Shown piece after piece: positions 6,689 through 6,714 of a stretch of DNA of 6,714 bases (the stretch's first letter is position 1; every line of letters begins with the position of its first letter). Both the position numbers and the translations under genes were made by a program. Source of the stretch: Chryseobacterium sp. GTDB taxonomy: Bacteria; Bacteroidota; Bacteroidia; Flavobacteriales; Weeksellaceae. The stretch is taken from assembly GCA_003852805.1 (NCBI GenBank), contig RDDY01000292.1, positions 1 to 6,714 of the forward strand, given 5' to 3'. The notes beneath the pieces were generated by a model that saw only the letters and a program-made list of their open reading frames with translations, had not been told where the DNA came from and did no database searches.

Positions 6689-6714
6689 ATGTCACGCATA
6701 CTTACCGGCATCCA
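6689..6714 (+). CDS. Start of a gene cut by the window edge, possibly tryptophanyl-tRNA synthetase
   Basis: An ATG at 6689 opens a frame encoding MSRILTGI, followed by the first two bases (CA) of a Gln or His codon at the edge. The opening resembles TrpRS N-termini of the form xxILTGIQ(S/P)TG that I recall from Bacteroidota, in which the next residues lead to the class I signature. It begins 27 bases after the lspA stop with no terminator between, so it is probably in the same transcription unit. With eight complete codons the identity is only a suggestion, and no gene symbol is given. Confidence 0.45.

Overview
The window looks like ordinary chromosomal DNA of a member of the Bacteroidota. 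The evidence is protein similarity recalled by eye, the absence of Shine-Dalgarno sequences before any start, a TAnnTTTG-type -7 element before the leftward gene, and the gene order ileS – DksA-like gene – lspA. Base composition is close to balanced and even across the genes. I see no insertion sequence, tRNA, rRNA, CRISPR array or phage gene.

Layout. Positions 1-1953 hold the first 651 codons of topA (DNA topoisomerase I) on the minus strand; its 3' end lies beyond the left edge. Positions 1954-2171 are a divergent intergenic region with a promoter for topA, a probable promoter for ileS, and three inverted repeats. Rightward from 2172 comes a compact gene string. It starts with ileS (isoleucyl-tRNA synthetase, 1134 aa, TTG start), followed after 5 bases by a 126-aa TraR/DksA-family protein that has lost most of its zinc ligands. 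After 63 bases comes lspA (signal peptidase II, 211 aa), and after 27 bases the first codons of another gene, perhaps trpS (tryptophanyl-tRNA synthetase), run off the right edge.

How the genes fit together. The rightward genes are probably co-transcribed. They combine aminoacyl-tRNA supply (ileS, perhaps trpS), a possible RNA-polymerase-binding regulator, and lipoprotein maturation (lspA). topA relaxes negative supercoils and is transcribed away from this group, so the two leftward and rightward units share one upstream control region.

No new defence or mobile system is visible. The points most worth a second look are the inverted class I signature of IleRS (GIHH in place of HxGH), the DksA-like protein with only one of four zinc cysteines, the nested dyads in the topA/ileS control region, and the enlarged extracytoplasmic loops of LspA.
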